This document shows, piece after piece, positions 17,362 to 24,819 of a stretch of 64,000 nucleotides of DNA. The number at the start of each line of letters is the position of its first letter. Positions within the stretch are counted from its first letter, which is position 1. The stretch is from Paenibacillus foliorum (GTDB lineage: Bacteria; Bacillota; Bacilli; Paenibacillales; NBRC-103111): contig NZ_WHOD01000055.1 in the NCBI RefSeq assembly GCF_013141765.1, forward strand, positions 248,001 to 312,000. Reading direction: 5' to 3'. Below the pieces are notes generated by a model. The model searched no databases and had not been told where the DNA came from. It saw only the letters and a list, made by a program, of their open reading frames with translations. A program made the position numbers and the translations under genes.

Positions 17362-18738
17362 ATGAAAAATAAAAAGGAATCCATTCAGCAAATCATCCGT
17401 TCGGACATAGTCAATGGTCTCATCAAACCCGGTCAGAAGCTGCCTTCCATCCGTATGCAGAGCCAAAGGTTCGGTTGCAGTCTCAACACAATTATTGGTG
17501 TTTATCAGGAACTCGAAAATCAATATCTCATTTATTCACGTCCGAAGAGTGGTTATTTTGTCGTAGCCAAAGAAGCGCTTCTTCCTCTGCTGCAAACAAA
17601 ACGAATCGATTTTGCATCAGCGGCTCCCGATCCCGCATCGATACCGCAAATCGACTTTCGTCAATGCTTGAACAAAGCGATGGAATTATTTGAGACGTCG
17701 ATATTCACTTATCCCGATCCACAGGGTTTGCTTTCTCTTCGCCAGGAGATCGTGAAGCTTTTTCAGCAGCAACAGGTTTTTCCTTCGGCTCAGCAAGTTT
17801 TTATATTTTCTGGCGCCCAGCAAGCTCTTCATCTTCTAGCCGGGATGCCTTTTCCAAACGGAAAAACAAACATACTGGTCGAGCAACCAACGTACTGGGG
17901 AATGCTGGCTGCGCTTAATACACAAAGACAAACCGTAATCGGCATCGAAAGAACTCCTGACGGGATTGATTGGGTAGCTTTGGAGCGCTATTTTCAAAGT
18001 AATATGATCAAGTTTTTTTATACAATTCCGCGCTTCCATAATCCGTTAGGCACTTCTTACACAGCGGAAGACAAGCAGCGACTTGCAGAACTCGCCAAAG
18101 CCAATGACGTTTACATAGTTGAGGATGATTATCTTGCTGATTTGGAAACAGACAGTAAAGCAGATCCTATTCACGCTTATAATGGCGCTAGTCATGTCAT
18201 TTATCTCAGAAGCTTTTCCAAAGTGATGTTGCCTGGATTAAGGATTGCCGCGGCCGCAGTACCAACATCGTTAATTCCTTTGCTCCAATGGCATAAACAT
18301 GCGGCGGATCTGAGCACCTCGGTGCTTTCTCAAGGTGTACTCGAGATTTATATGAAGTCCGGGATGTATGCTCATCATGCGAAGCAAATGAAATCCATGT
18401 ACAATCACCGCATTAAACATCTAGGGGAAATTTCAAAGCGACTATTGCCCAAAGAGTGCTTATATACCACCCGAATTTGCGGGGGGCTCTTTGCTTCAAT
18501 ACACCTTCCGGAATCCATTGATACAGAAGATTTGGTCAAGCGATTGGAAAATCGTGGCGTTGATGTACTGGCAACCGATAAGCAATTCCTTTCATCTTTC
18601 CCCAAGCTTAACTTGCTGCGCCTTAGCATCATTCGGACCGATGAGCAAGTTATTGAAGAGGGCATCCGCATCATTGCCGAAGAATTTGAGCGCGCCCAAT
18701 ATACAAGCAGCTCCCCTAAGCCATTCTTTCGATTATGA
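17362..18738 (+). CDS. MocR-type GntR/aminotransferase fusion regulator
   Basis: 458 residues from ATG 17362 (GGAGG at 17350-17354). The N-terminal 70 residues form a GntR winged helix (SIQQIIRSDIVNGLIKPGQKLPS). The rest is a fold-type I aminotransferase-like domain with the PLP lysine in YLRSFSKVMLPGLRI and the Asp in VEDDYLADL. MocR proteins bind PLP or an amino acid and regulate a divergent transporter or enzyme. Here the divergent gene is a DMT exporter. Confidence 0.92.
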   Translation: MKNKKESIQQIIRSDIVNGLIKPGQKLPSIRMQSQRFGCSLNTIIGVYQELENQYLIYSRPKSGYFVVAKEALLPLLQTKRIDFASAAPDPASIPQIDFRQCLNKAMELFETSIFTYPDPQGLLSLRQEIVKLFQQQQVFPSAQQVFIFSGAQQALHLLAGMPFPNGKTNILVEQPTYWGMLAALNTQRQTVIGIERTPDGIDWVALERYFQSNMIKFFYTIPRFHNPLGTSYTAEDKQRLAELAKANDVYIVEDDYLADLETDSKADPIHAYNGASHVIYLRSFSKVMLPGLRIAAAAVPTSLIPLLQWHKHAADLSTSVLSQGVLEIYMKSGMYAHHAKQMKSMYNHRIKHLGEISKRLLPKECLYTTRICGGLFASIHLPESIDTEDLVKRLENRGVDVLATDKQFLSSFPKLNLLRLSIIRTDEQVIEEGIRIIAEEFERAQYTSSSPKPFFRL

Positions 18739-18826
18739 GTAGAAAAACAACAAAAAAAACGGGAAACGAGATCTCAATGATCACCAAGAACGGCAGTTCA
18801 CCGTTGAACTACCATGAAAGAACGAA

Positions 18827-18900
18827 TGCTCAACAAACACAGGACGAGGCTGCCGGCAACAATCAGCAGTTTTATACTCACCAAACGAGCAGGATAATTA
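18827..18900. repeat. Dispersed hairpin repeat, degraded copy
   Basis: Contains GACGAGGCTGCCGGCA followed by imperfect ATCAGCAG, preceded by ATGCTCAACAAA. This matches the repeat family seen best at 46895-46975. Confidence 0.5.
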
Positions 18901-18925
18901 AACACGAACTGCATAACAAAATCGC

Positions 18926-18956
18926 TTGACTTGGAGTTAACTCCAAGGTGTAAACT
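18926..18956 (+). promoter_or_regulatory. MerR-type promoter with 19-bp spacer and palindromic operator
   Basis: TTGACT (18926-18931) and TAAACT (18951-18956) are separated by 19 bases, the overlong spacer typical of MerR-activated promoters. The spacer is filled by the perfect 18-base palindrome CTTGGAGTTAACTCCAAG (18930-18947). The MerR regulator encoded downstream at 20059 is the likely ligand. Confidence 0.85.
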
Positions 18957-19001
18957 TCATTTAAAGGAAACAATATATATTGGAAAGTGAGGAACAATCA
19001 A

Positions 19002-19982
19002 ATGGAATATGTGAAACTTGGAAATACTGGCTTGGATGTATCTCGGATTTGCCTTGGCTGTATGAGCTTTGGTGTAGCAGAACGGTGGGTTCATCCATGG
19101 GTACTTGATGAAGAGCGCAGTCGTCCTATTATAAAAAAAGCTCTGGAGTTTGGTATCAATTTTTTTGATACGGCGAATGTATATTCAGACGGAACAAGCG
19201 AGGAAATTGTTGGACGGATTTTAAAGGATCATGCTAATCGTGATGAAATTGTCCTCGCGACAAAGGTTCATTTCCGCATGCATCAAGGTCCAAATGGTGC
19301 TGGTCTTTCCCGAAAGGCAATCATGAGTGAAATTGATAAGAGTCTTAAGAGATTGGGAACAGATTATGTAGACCTTTATCAAATCCACCGCTGGGATTAC
19401 AATACTCCTATTGAAGAAACGATGGAAGCATTGCATGATGTTGTTAAGGCTGGGAAGGCCAGATACATTGGTGCTTCAGCCATGTACGCATGGCAGTTCC
19501 AAAAGGCATTACATGTAGCCGAGAAAAATGGATGGACTAGGTTTGTGTCGATGCAGAATCATTTAAACCTCATATACCGTGAAGAGGAGAGGGAGATGCT
19601 GCCGCTTTGTAAGGAAGAAAAAATCGGTGTGATTCCATACAGCCCGCTCGCATCAGGAAGATTGACGCGTGATTGGTCGGAAACAACGCATCGTTCCGAA
19701 ACCGATCAAGTTCAGAAATCCAAATACGATGCGACTGCTAATACTGATCGATTGATTGTGGAGCGTGTAGCAGCAATTGCAGAAAAACATGGTGTTCCCC
19801 GCGCTCAAATTGCACTTGCCTGGTTGTTACAGAAAGAACCAGTAACAGCTCCCATTATCGGCGCTACGAAATTGTCTCATCTCGAAGATGCGGTAGATGC
19901 TCTTTCGATTACGTTATCACCGGAAGAAGTTGCCTCGTTGGAAGATCCGTATGTTCCTCATCCGGTAGTTGGTGCAGTTTGA
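19002..19982 (+). CDS. Aldo/keto reductase
   Basis: 326 residues, a standard AKR TIM barrel. Asp, Tyr, Lys and His of the active site lie in NFFDTANVYSDG, IVLATKVHF and DLYQIHRWD. The C-terminal NADPH site is seen in PIIGATKLSHLEDAVDAL. The ATG at 19002 has a GTGAGGA site. The gene follows a MerR-type promoter and precedes the merR gene. The unit probably detoxifies carbonyl compounds, as in AdhR/YhdM-type systems; this is inference. Confidence 0.92.
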   Translation: MEYVKLGNTGLDVSRICLGCMSFGVAERWVHPWVLDEERSRPIIKKALEFGINFFDTANVYSDGTSEEIVGRILKDHANRDEIVLATKVHFRMHQGPNGAGLSRKAIMSEIDKSLKRLGTDYVDLYQIHRWDYNTPIEETMEALHDVVKAGKARYIGASAMYAWQFQKALHVAEKNGWTRFVSMQNHLNLIYREEEREMLPLCKEEKIGVIPYSPLASGRLTRDWSETTHRSETDQVQKSKYDATANTDRLIVERVAAIAEKHGVPRAQIALAWLLQKEPVTAPIIGATKLSHLEDAVDALSITLSPEEVASLEDPYVPHPVVGAV

Positions 19983-19994
19983 TATAAGAAACGA

Positions 19995-20032
19995 CAAGAA
20001 CGCCCCTAGCTATTTACACCGGGGTGTTCTTG
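19995..20032 (+). promoter_or_regulatory. Hairpin between aldo/keto reductase and merR
   Basis: CAAGAACGCCCC (19995-20006) pairs with GGGGTGTTCTTG (20021-20032) with one wobble. There is no T-run, so it may stabilise the upstream message or attenuate merR expression. Confidence 0.5.
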
Positions 20033-20058
20033 ATCTGAATTTGGGAGGTGAAATCTTC

Positions 20059-20439
20059 ATGTTGATAGCAGAAGTAAGTGAAAAATTTGATTTGTCACAG
20101 GATACACTCCGCTATTATGAACGAATCGGACTTATTCCGCGGGTGAACCGCAATAAAAGCGGAATCAGGGATTATACGGAAGAAGACTGCAGGTGGGTTG
20201 AATTTATCAAATGTATGCGAAGCGTAGGTCTTCCAGTTGAAATTTTGATTGAATATGTCGGGTTGTTTCAACACGGGGATGCAACCATGGAAGCTAGAAA
20301 AGAACTTCTAATCCAGCAGCGTAAGCTGCTCATAACAAGAATGGAAGATATGAAGAAAGTGTTGGAACGCTTGGATTATAAAATTTCCAGATATGATCAG
20401 ACAATAGTTGAAAAAGAAAAAACACTGAATAGATCGTAA
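20059..20439 (+). CDS. MerR-family transcriptional regulator
   Basis: 126 residues from ATG 20059 (GGGAGGTG at 20043). An upstream frame overlapping the reductase lacks a ribosome site. The N-terminal winged helix reads IAEVSEKFDLSQDTLRYYER then IGLIPRV, and a coiled-coil dimer helix follows (ELLIQQRKLLITRMEDMKKVLERL). No cysteine cluster in the C-terminus suggests metal sensing; the single Cys in FIKCMRSVG fits the AdhR-like electrophile-sensing group. It probably acts at the palindrome 18930-18947. Confidence 0.88.
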   Translation: MLIAEVSEKFDLSQDTLRYYERIGLIPRVNRNKSGIRDYTEEDCRWVEFIKCMRSVGLPVEILIEYVGLFQHGDATMEARKELLIQQRKLLITRMEDMKKVLERLDYKISRYDQTIVEKEKTLNRS

Positions 20440-20690
20440 GAATTTACGTCTGGTTCTGATTCTTGATGAATGGTTGAATAACCCACGTAGCAAAAACGAA
20501 AAGAGCAAGAGTTCTCTTGAGCTAACATATAAGCCGGTTCAAGTAACATTCAAAGTTGATGGATAACATCCGTCAGCTAACGAGCAGAATTTTTTGAAAT
20601 GCATAAAAAAACCTGCAATAAATAGCCACTAAAAAAACATAACTTATAAATCCAGTCAGTTGCTATGAGGTCTAAAATAGAATGTAAGGT

Positions 20691-20725
20691 AGGAGCTTGC
20701 ATCAAGAAGCTCCTCTTTTGGCTTT
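20691..20725 (+). terminator. Probable terminator
   Basis: AGGAGCTT (20691-20698) pairs with AAGCTCCT (20706-20713), followed by CTTTTGGCTTTTT. Confidence 0.6.
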
Positions 20726-20807
20726 TTGTTGTAACGGATGCCCCTGGTGGTCGTTCAGCTAGCCTTTAATCTATGTATCGTTTACAATTTTTTAATAATA
20801 TAACTAA

Positions 20808-20836
20808 TTGATTATATAAGTGCATTCGTATATATT
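20808..20836 (+). promoter_or_regulatory. Promoter of the ars operon
   Basis: TTGATT and TATATT with a 17-base spacer. The spacer and flanks (ATAAGTGCATTCGTATAT) are a weak dyad where ArsR would be expected to bind. Confidence 0.5.
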
Positions 20837-20870
20837 TATTAAGTAATTCGTTTTGGTGAGAGGTGAGTAT

Positions 20871-20987
20871 ATGGATAAGCCTTGGCGTATGTATTTCTTA
20901 TGTGTTCATAATGTGTGTAGAAGTCAAATGGCTGAAGAAGCGTTTGCTAGAGATTTTGTTGGAGATAAAATGAATTCTAGTGCATAA
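20871..20987 (+). pseudogene. Truncated arsenate reductase (arsC fragment) at the head of the ars operon
   Basis: 38 codons from ATG 20871 (GAGAGGTGAG site) to TAA 20985-20987. The peptide YFLCVHNVCRSQMAEEAF carries the CX5R catalytic loop of LMW-phosphatase-type arsenate reductases, but the remaining 100 residues, including the resolving cysteines, are absent. It sits between the operon promoter and arsR. It is presumably a deletion remnant of an ancestral arsC; it may still be translated. Confidence 0.7.
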
Positions 20988-21016
20988 GGTCCTATAGCAT
21001 TCAAGGGAGGGTTGAT

Positions 21017-21328
21017 ATGGAACAAATCAATGAAATGTCAGAAAATTTTAAACTGCTCGGAGACAAGACTCGGCTCACGATGCTGGCTTTATTGAAAGAG
21101 CGAGCTCTTTGCGTTTGTGACATTGTGGATTTATTGGAAACGTCACAGCCCAACGCAAGCCAGCATCTGCGCAAATTAAAATCAGCCGGACTTGTGAACG
21201 AAACGCGTAAAGGTCAATGGATATATTATTCCTTAAATATTGATGACAAGCCGTACATTCAGGCAGTATTAGGATATATCCCATCCTTAAAAGAAAAAAT
21301 CGATCAGTTAAAAAATGACTGTGAATAG
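21017..21328 (+). CDS. arsR: ArsR-family arsenic-responsive repressor
   Basis: 103 residues with a winged-helix DNA-binding domain ([19 protein letters not shown]). ALCVCDIV is the ELCVCDL-type motif whose cysteines bind As(III) in the alpha-3 helix, releasing the operator. It is the first intact gene of arsR-arsB-arsC-arsI-phosphatase. ATG 21017 has an AGGGAGG site. ArsR probably represses from the promoter at about 20808-20836. Confidence 0.93.
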   Translation: MEQINEMSENFKLLGDKTRLTMLALLKERALCVCDIVDLLETSQPNASQHLRKLKSAGLVNETRKGQWIYYSLNIDDKPYIQAVLGYIPSLKEKIDQLKNDCE

Positions 21329-21341
21329 TGTGGAGGATTAC

Positions 21342-22754
21342 ATGGCTATTACTGCGTTCCTTATTTTTTTAGTAACTCTAACGTTTGTCATTTGGCAACC
21401 AAAAGGATTAAATATCGGCTGGTCGGCAAGTGCTGGAGCCATCCTCGCTTTAACTTTCGGCGTGGTCAGCTTCGCAGACGTTGGTACTGTAACAGGCATC
21501 GTGTGGAACGCAACCTTGGCATTCGTAGCCATTATTTTAATCTCCCTGGTGCTGGAAGAAATCGGATTTTTTGAGTGGGCGGCTTTACATATGGCGCGGC
21601 TTGCACGCGGAAACGGTCTGCTCATGTTTGTATTTATCATTCTGCTTGGATCGGCGGTTGCTGCCCTGTTTGCCAATGATGGCGCGGCGTTGATCATTAC
21701 ACCGATTGTGCTCGCCATGGTCCGAGCGCTTAAATTTGATGACAAGATGATCCTGCCATTTATTATGGCGAGTGGATTCATTGCCGATACGGCTTCTTTG
21801 CCGCTTGTCGTCAGTAACTTGGTCAACATTGTATCGGCCGATTATTTCAACATCGGTTTTGCGGAATACGCAAGCCGTATGATGGTTCCGAATTTTTTCT
21901 CCATCATTGCCAGCCTTATTGTGTTGTATCTGTATTTTCATAAAAGCATTCCGAAAAGCTACAATCTTACCCAACTAAAAACGCCGAGGGAAGCCATCAA
22001 GGATATGAGGTTGTTTAAACTATCTTGGGTCATTTTAGCGGCATTGCTTGTCGCTTATTTCGTTAGTGAATTATTCTCGATACCCGTATCCATTATTGCC
22101 GGGATCACGGCAATTGCACTTCTTTTAGCCGCAAGAAAAAGCCCTGCCATTCATACATGGAACCTGGTGAAGGGCGCTCCTTGGGCTGTTGTTATCTTCT
22201 CCATCGGCATGTATGTGGTGGTTTATGGCTTAAGGAACGCCGGATTGACCGATGCGTTAGGCAGCATTATTCAAGCAGTCGCAGACAATGGACTGTTCGC
22301 GGCTACGGTAGGCATGGGCTTTATCGCAGCGATCCTGTCGTCCATTATGAATAACATGCCGACGGTCATGATCGATGCACTGGCCATCCGGGGAACACAG
22401 ACCGATGGATTTATTCGTGAAGCGCTGATTTATGCCAATGTGATCGGTTCGGATTTAGGACCGAAAATTACCCCAATCGGGTCCCTGGCAACCCTTCTTT
22501 GGCTGCATGTGTTATCGACGAAAAACGTGAAAATCAGCTGGGGCTATTATTTTAAAGTCGGTATCCTGTTAACTATTCCCACATTGTTCATTACTCTTAT
22601 CGGTCTTTATGTATGGCTGTATGTTCTTCAAACTTTACAGGTGAATGTATGGCTATGTATTACGGTGATTGTGGTTGTCCTTGTAGTGATTGCGATGATC
22701 ATGAAGTCATTTTTGGGCAGCAAACAAACAAAAAGAGGACATCAAGGTGCTTAA
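21342..22754 (+). CDS. arsB: Arsenite efflux pump ArsB
   Basis: 470 residues from ATG 21342, whose GGAGG site is at 21332-21336 (a longer frame from 21315 overlaps arsR). About twelve membrane helices are present, with the ArsB motifs [53 protein letters not shown] and [21 protein letters not shown]. It expels As(OH)3 in exchange for protons. It follows arsR by 13 bases and is paired with arsC. A homologous transporter of different context is encoded at 6789-8129. Confidence 0.95.
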   Translation: MAITAFLIFLVTLTFVIWQPKGLNIGWSASAGAILALTFGVVSFADVGTVTGIVWNATLAFVAIILISLVLEEIGFFEWAALHMARLARGNGLLMFVFIILLGSAVAALFANDGAALIITPIVLAMVRALKFDDKMILPFIMASGFIADTASLPLVVSNLVNIVSADYFNIGFAEYASRMMVPNFFSIIASLIVLYLYFHKSIPKSYNLTQLKTPREAIKDMRLFKLSWVILAALLVAYFVSELFSIPVSIIAGITAIALLLAARKSPAIHTWNLVKGAPWAVVIFSIGMYVVVYGLRNAGLTDALGSIIQAVADNGLFAATVGMGFIAAILSSIMNNMPTVMIDALAIRGTQTDGFIREALIYANVIGSDLGPKITPIGSLATLLWLHVLSTKNVKISWGYYFKVGILLTIPTLFITLIGLYVWLYVLQTLQVNVWLCITVIVVVLVVIAMIMKSFLGSKQTKRGHQGA

Positions 22755-22794
22755 CTGATTCTATATTTGAACTAACAAAGGAGATTTTTTAATC

Positions 22795-23220
22795 ATGGAG
22801 AAAAAACCATTAATTTACTTTTTGTGCACAGGAAATTCCTGCAGAAGCCAAATCGCAGATGGGTTTTTAAAGGCTTTGGGCAGCGATAAATACGAAGTGA
22901 AAAGTGCGGGGCTTGAAGCGCATGGACTCAATCCGCGTGCGGTTCAAGTCATGAACGAAGCTGGTGTGGATATTAGCAAAAACACCTCCGATGTGATCGA
23001 TCCGGACATTTTGAATCGTACCGATTATGTCATTACCCTATGCGGTCACGCCGACGAGCATTGTCCTGTGATCTCCAACAAAAATGTAACTAAATGGCAT
23101 TGGGGGTTTGACGATCCGGCGAAGGCGACCGGAACGGAAGACGAAATCATGCACCAGTTCCGCACTGTTCGCGACTCGATCAAGAGCCGGATAGAGCAGT
23201 TCGTCCAAGAAGGGAAATGA
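22795..23220 (+). CDS. arsC: Thioredoxin-coupled arsenate reductase ArsC
   Basis: 141 residues. The nucleophile Cys11 lies in [11 protein letters not shown] (CX5R loop), and Cys83 and Cys90 in [11 protein letters not shown] form the intramolecular relay that is reset by thioredoxin. This is the pI258/B. subtilis type that converts As(V) to As(III) for ArsB. The ATG has AAGGAG upstream. arsI follows immediately. Confidence 0.95.
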   Translation: MEKKPLIYFLCTGNSCRSQIADGFLKALGSDKYEVKSAGLEAHGLNPRAVQVMNEAGVDISKNTSDVIDPDILNRTDYVITLCGHADEHCPVISNKNVTKWHWGFDDPAKATGTEDEIMHQFRTVRDSIKSRIEQFVQEGK

Positions 23221-23230
23221 GGTGGATTCG

Positions 23231-23707
23231 ATGATCAAAAGAATGCATGTCGCATTAAACTGTACGGATCTGAACAAGTCCCTTGACTTTTATCGTGCTT
23301 TTTTTGGAGCAGAACCGAGTAAGATTAAAGATAATTACGCGAAATTTGAATTAGAAGATCCGGCGCTGCATTTTTCGCTCAATGTCCGGCCGTTTGAACA
23401 AAAAGGCGTGCTGAATCACTTGGGATTCCAAGTCAATGACACCGAAGAAGTGTTGGCGATGGGGGAGCGGCTACGTCAAAGCGGGTTGCTGCTGATTGAC
23501 GAGATGAATACGACATGCTGCTATGCGGTGCAGGATAAAGTTTGGGTGTATGACCCGGATGGAAACGCTTGGGAAATTTTCTGCACAAAAGAAGATTCTG
23601 AATTCGAATCAGCCGGAGAAGGCAGGGATTTGTCCTTATGCTGCGTGCCGCCAGCGGCACCGATACCGATACCAATAACATTTGGATCATTTAAGAAGGG
23701 AGTGTAG
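23231..23707 (+). CDS. arsI: ArsI-type C-As lyase (VOC fold, cadmium/arsenic-induced family)
   Basis: 158 residues from ATG 23231 (GAGGTGG site; a GTG at 23222 is possible). His6, His63 and Glu115 occupy the iron-ligand positions of ArsI, and the vicinal pair Cys96-Cys97 in NTTCCYA is the As(III)-binding motif. ArsI is an Fe(II)-dependent dioxygenase that cleaves the C-As bond of methylarsenite and trivalent roxarsone, releasing As(III) for ArsB. A Cys-Cys-containing tail (LSLCCVPP) extends beyond the domain. Confidence 0.9.
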   Translation: MIKRMHVALNCTDLNKSLDFYRAFFGAEPSKIKDNYAKFELEDPALHFSLNVRPFEQKGVLNHLGFQVNDTEEVLAMGERLRQSGLLLIDEMNTTCCYAVQDKVWVYDPDGNAWEIFCTKEDSEFESAGEGRDLSLCCVPPAAPIPIPITFGSFKKGV

Positions 23708-23710
23708 TCC

Positions 23711-24154
23711 ATGTCGACTGAAAAAAACTACCACGCATTGATTCCGAATAAAATTTTCATGGGCTCGGCAGCTGACGTAGAATCGATGGTGAAAAATGAA
23801 GGTATCGAAGTGATTGTGGATCTTCGCGGCGAAGCAACGGAATGTGCGTATCTGGAGGCGAAAGCGAAATGGATTCAAATCCCGTTAGCGGACAACTCTG
23901 CCGTGCCACAAGAAAAAGCCTTTGAGCAAGCGATCGAGGCTGTCACCGAAGCTTACCAGCAAAACAAGAAAATTGCTTTTCATTGTGGTGGAGGAAAAGG
24001 CAGAACTGGGACGGTAGCCGCAGGCACCTTACTTGCATTGGGCTTAAGTGACAAGCTCGATGAAGCCGAGGCCAAGGCAAAGAGCATTCGCAACATCATT
24101 GATATTAAGCCATCTCAGAGAGAATCCCTGAATAAATTATATCCCGGTAAATAA
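23711..24154 (+). CDS. Dual-specificity/tyrosine-phosphatase-like protein at the end of the ars operon
   Basis: 147 residues with the Cys-loop HCGGGKGRTGTVAAG (HCX5R), the general-acid region around PLADNS and the early VDLRGEA strand, so a DSP/PTP-like phosphatase fold. It begins three bases after arsI and precedes a strong terminator, so it belongs to the ars transcript. A role in arsenic defence is suggested only by position; the Cys-loop could also react with arsenate. Confidence 0.85.
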   Translation: MSTEKNYHALIPNKIFMGSAADVESMVKNEGIEVIVDLRGEATECAYLEAKAKWIQIPLADNSAVPQEKAFEQAIEAVTEAYQQNKKIAFHCGGGKGRTGTVAAGTLLALGLSDKLDEAEAKAKSIRNIIDIKPSQRESLNKLYPGK

Positions 24155-24166
24155 ATTGCTCAAAGG

Positions 24167-24195
24167 AACCACTCAGCCGAGTGGTTTTTCTTTTT
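24167..24195 (+). terminator. Terminator of the ars operon
   Basis: AACCACTC (24167-24174) pairs perfectly with GAGTGGTT (24179-24186), then a T-rich run. Confidence 0.9.
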
Positions 24196-24206
24196 ATGAT
24201 CAATAC

Positions 24207-24223
24207 ACTTGCAAATTGCAAAT
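24207..24223 (+). promoter_or_regulatory. Operator-like site 1, upstream of MarR gene
   Basis: ACTTGCAAATTGCAAAT. It differs at only two positions from the site at 24725-24741 before the FAD oxidoreductase and contains two TTGCAA palindromes. Confidence 0.65.
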
Positions 24224-24259
24224 AAATATTGTATAACTAAGGTATGAGGTGAAACCACA

Positions 24260-24709
24260 GTGGAAAATGTTCGCGAACTATTTCAAATCATGACACGCCG
24301 TTTTGGATTTCTGAATAAAAATTGTTGTTCTGCAGGAGGCTTCGATATTTCTTTAGTTCAAAGCCATATTCTATATGAGATAGACCATCAACATAAACCT
24401 TCCATCCAACAGGTAGCGGACGCATTAGGTACAGATATTACGACCTTTAGTCGGCAAGTTCAGTCGTTAATCAAAATGAATTTAATAAAAAAAGTTCCTG
24501 ATCCCGACGACCGTAGGGTGTATATTCTTTCGCTGACAACAGAAGGTAAGTATGTGGCTGCGACGATTGACCAGCAAATGAATGCTTATTTAAATGAAGT
24601 CTTTTCTCACATGAACGACTTCGAAAAAGAAACGGTTATTCGCTCCATTCAACTTTTGAATGAGGCTATGGCAAAATCCAGCCAATGTTGCACGACCCCT
24701 CTGGGGTAA
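24260..24709 (+). CDS. MarR-family regulator with two vicinal cysteine pairs
   Basis: 149 residues. The winged helix is SIQQVADALGTDITTFSRQV and the wing DPDDRRVYILSLT. Cys22-Cys23 (NKNCCSAGG) lie in the N-terminal dimer helix and Cys143-Cys144 (SSQCCTTPLG) at the extreme C-terminus. Vicinal thiols are classic trivalent-arsenic ligands, so this is a candidate As(III)/organoarsenical or thiol-redox sensor. It starts with GTG 24260 after GAGGTG. Similar sites before it and before the next gene suggest autoregulation and control of that gene. Confidence 0.85.
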   Translation: MENVRELFQIMTRRFGFLNKNCCSAGGFDISLVQSHILYEIDHQHKPSIQQVADALGTDITTFSRQVQSLIKMNLIKKVPDPDDRRVYILSLTTEGKYVAATIDQQMNAYLNEVFSHMNDFEKETVIRSIQLLNEAMAKSSQCCTTPLG

Positions 24710-24717
24710 TTTTTTTC
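24695..24717 (+). terminator. Terminator overlapping the MarR stop codon
   Basis: ACCCC-TCT-GGGGT (24695-24707) followed by AATTTTTTT. The stem lies inside the last codons of the regulator gene. Confidence 0.65.
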
Positions 24718-24724
24718 ATTTAAT

Positions 24725-24741
24725 ACTTGTAAATTGCAACT
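24725..24741 (+). promoter_or_regulatory. Operator-like site 2, upstream of FAD oxidoreductase
   Basis: ACTTGTAAATTGCAACT ends on the first base of a TATAAT box (24741-24746), so a bound repressor would cover the promoter spacer. Confidence 0.65.
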
Positions 24742-24819
24742 ATAATAAGCTGCTAGTAGGGTTCTTTCAAATAATATTATTTTTACTCTTTTCGTATGAA
24801 ATAACAGGAGGTTGTACCC

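Larger units (their letters stand above)
20440..20870. other. 430-base intergenic region before the arsenic island
   Basis: No gene seen. It holds a hairpin AGGAGCTT/AAGCTCCT with a T-rich tail at 20691-20725 and, at the far end, the promoter of the arsenic operon (TTGATT 20808-20813, 17-base spacer, TATATT 20831-20836). Confidence 0.55.

Noticed and set aside
18735..18929. 64-codon forward frame overlapping the MocR stop
   Set aside because: Ends within a dispersed repeat copy; hydrophilic, no family, no ribosome site of its own.
21338..21829. 163-codon reverse-strand frame inside arsB
   Set aside because: Antisense shadow; arsB is unambiguous and the reverse product matches nothing.
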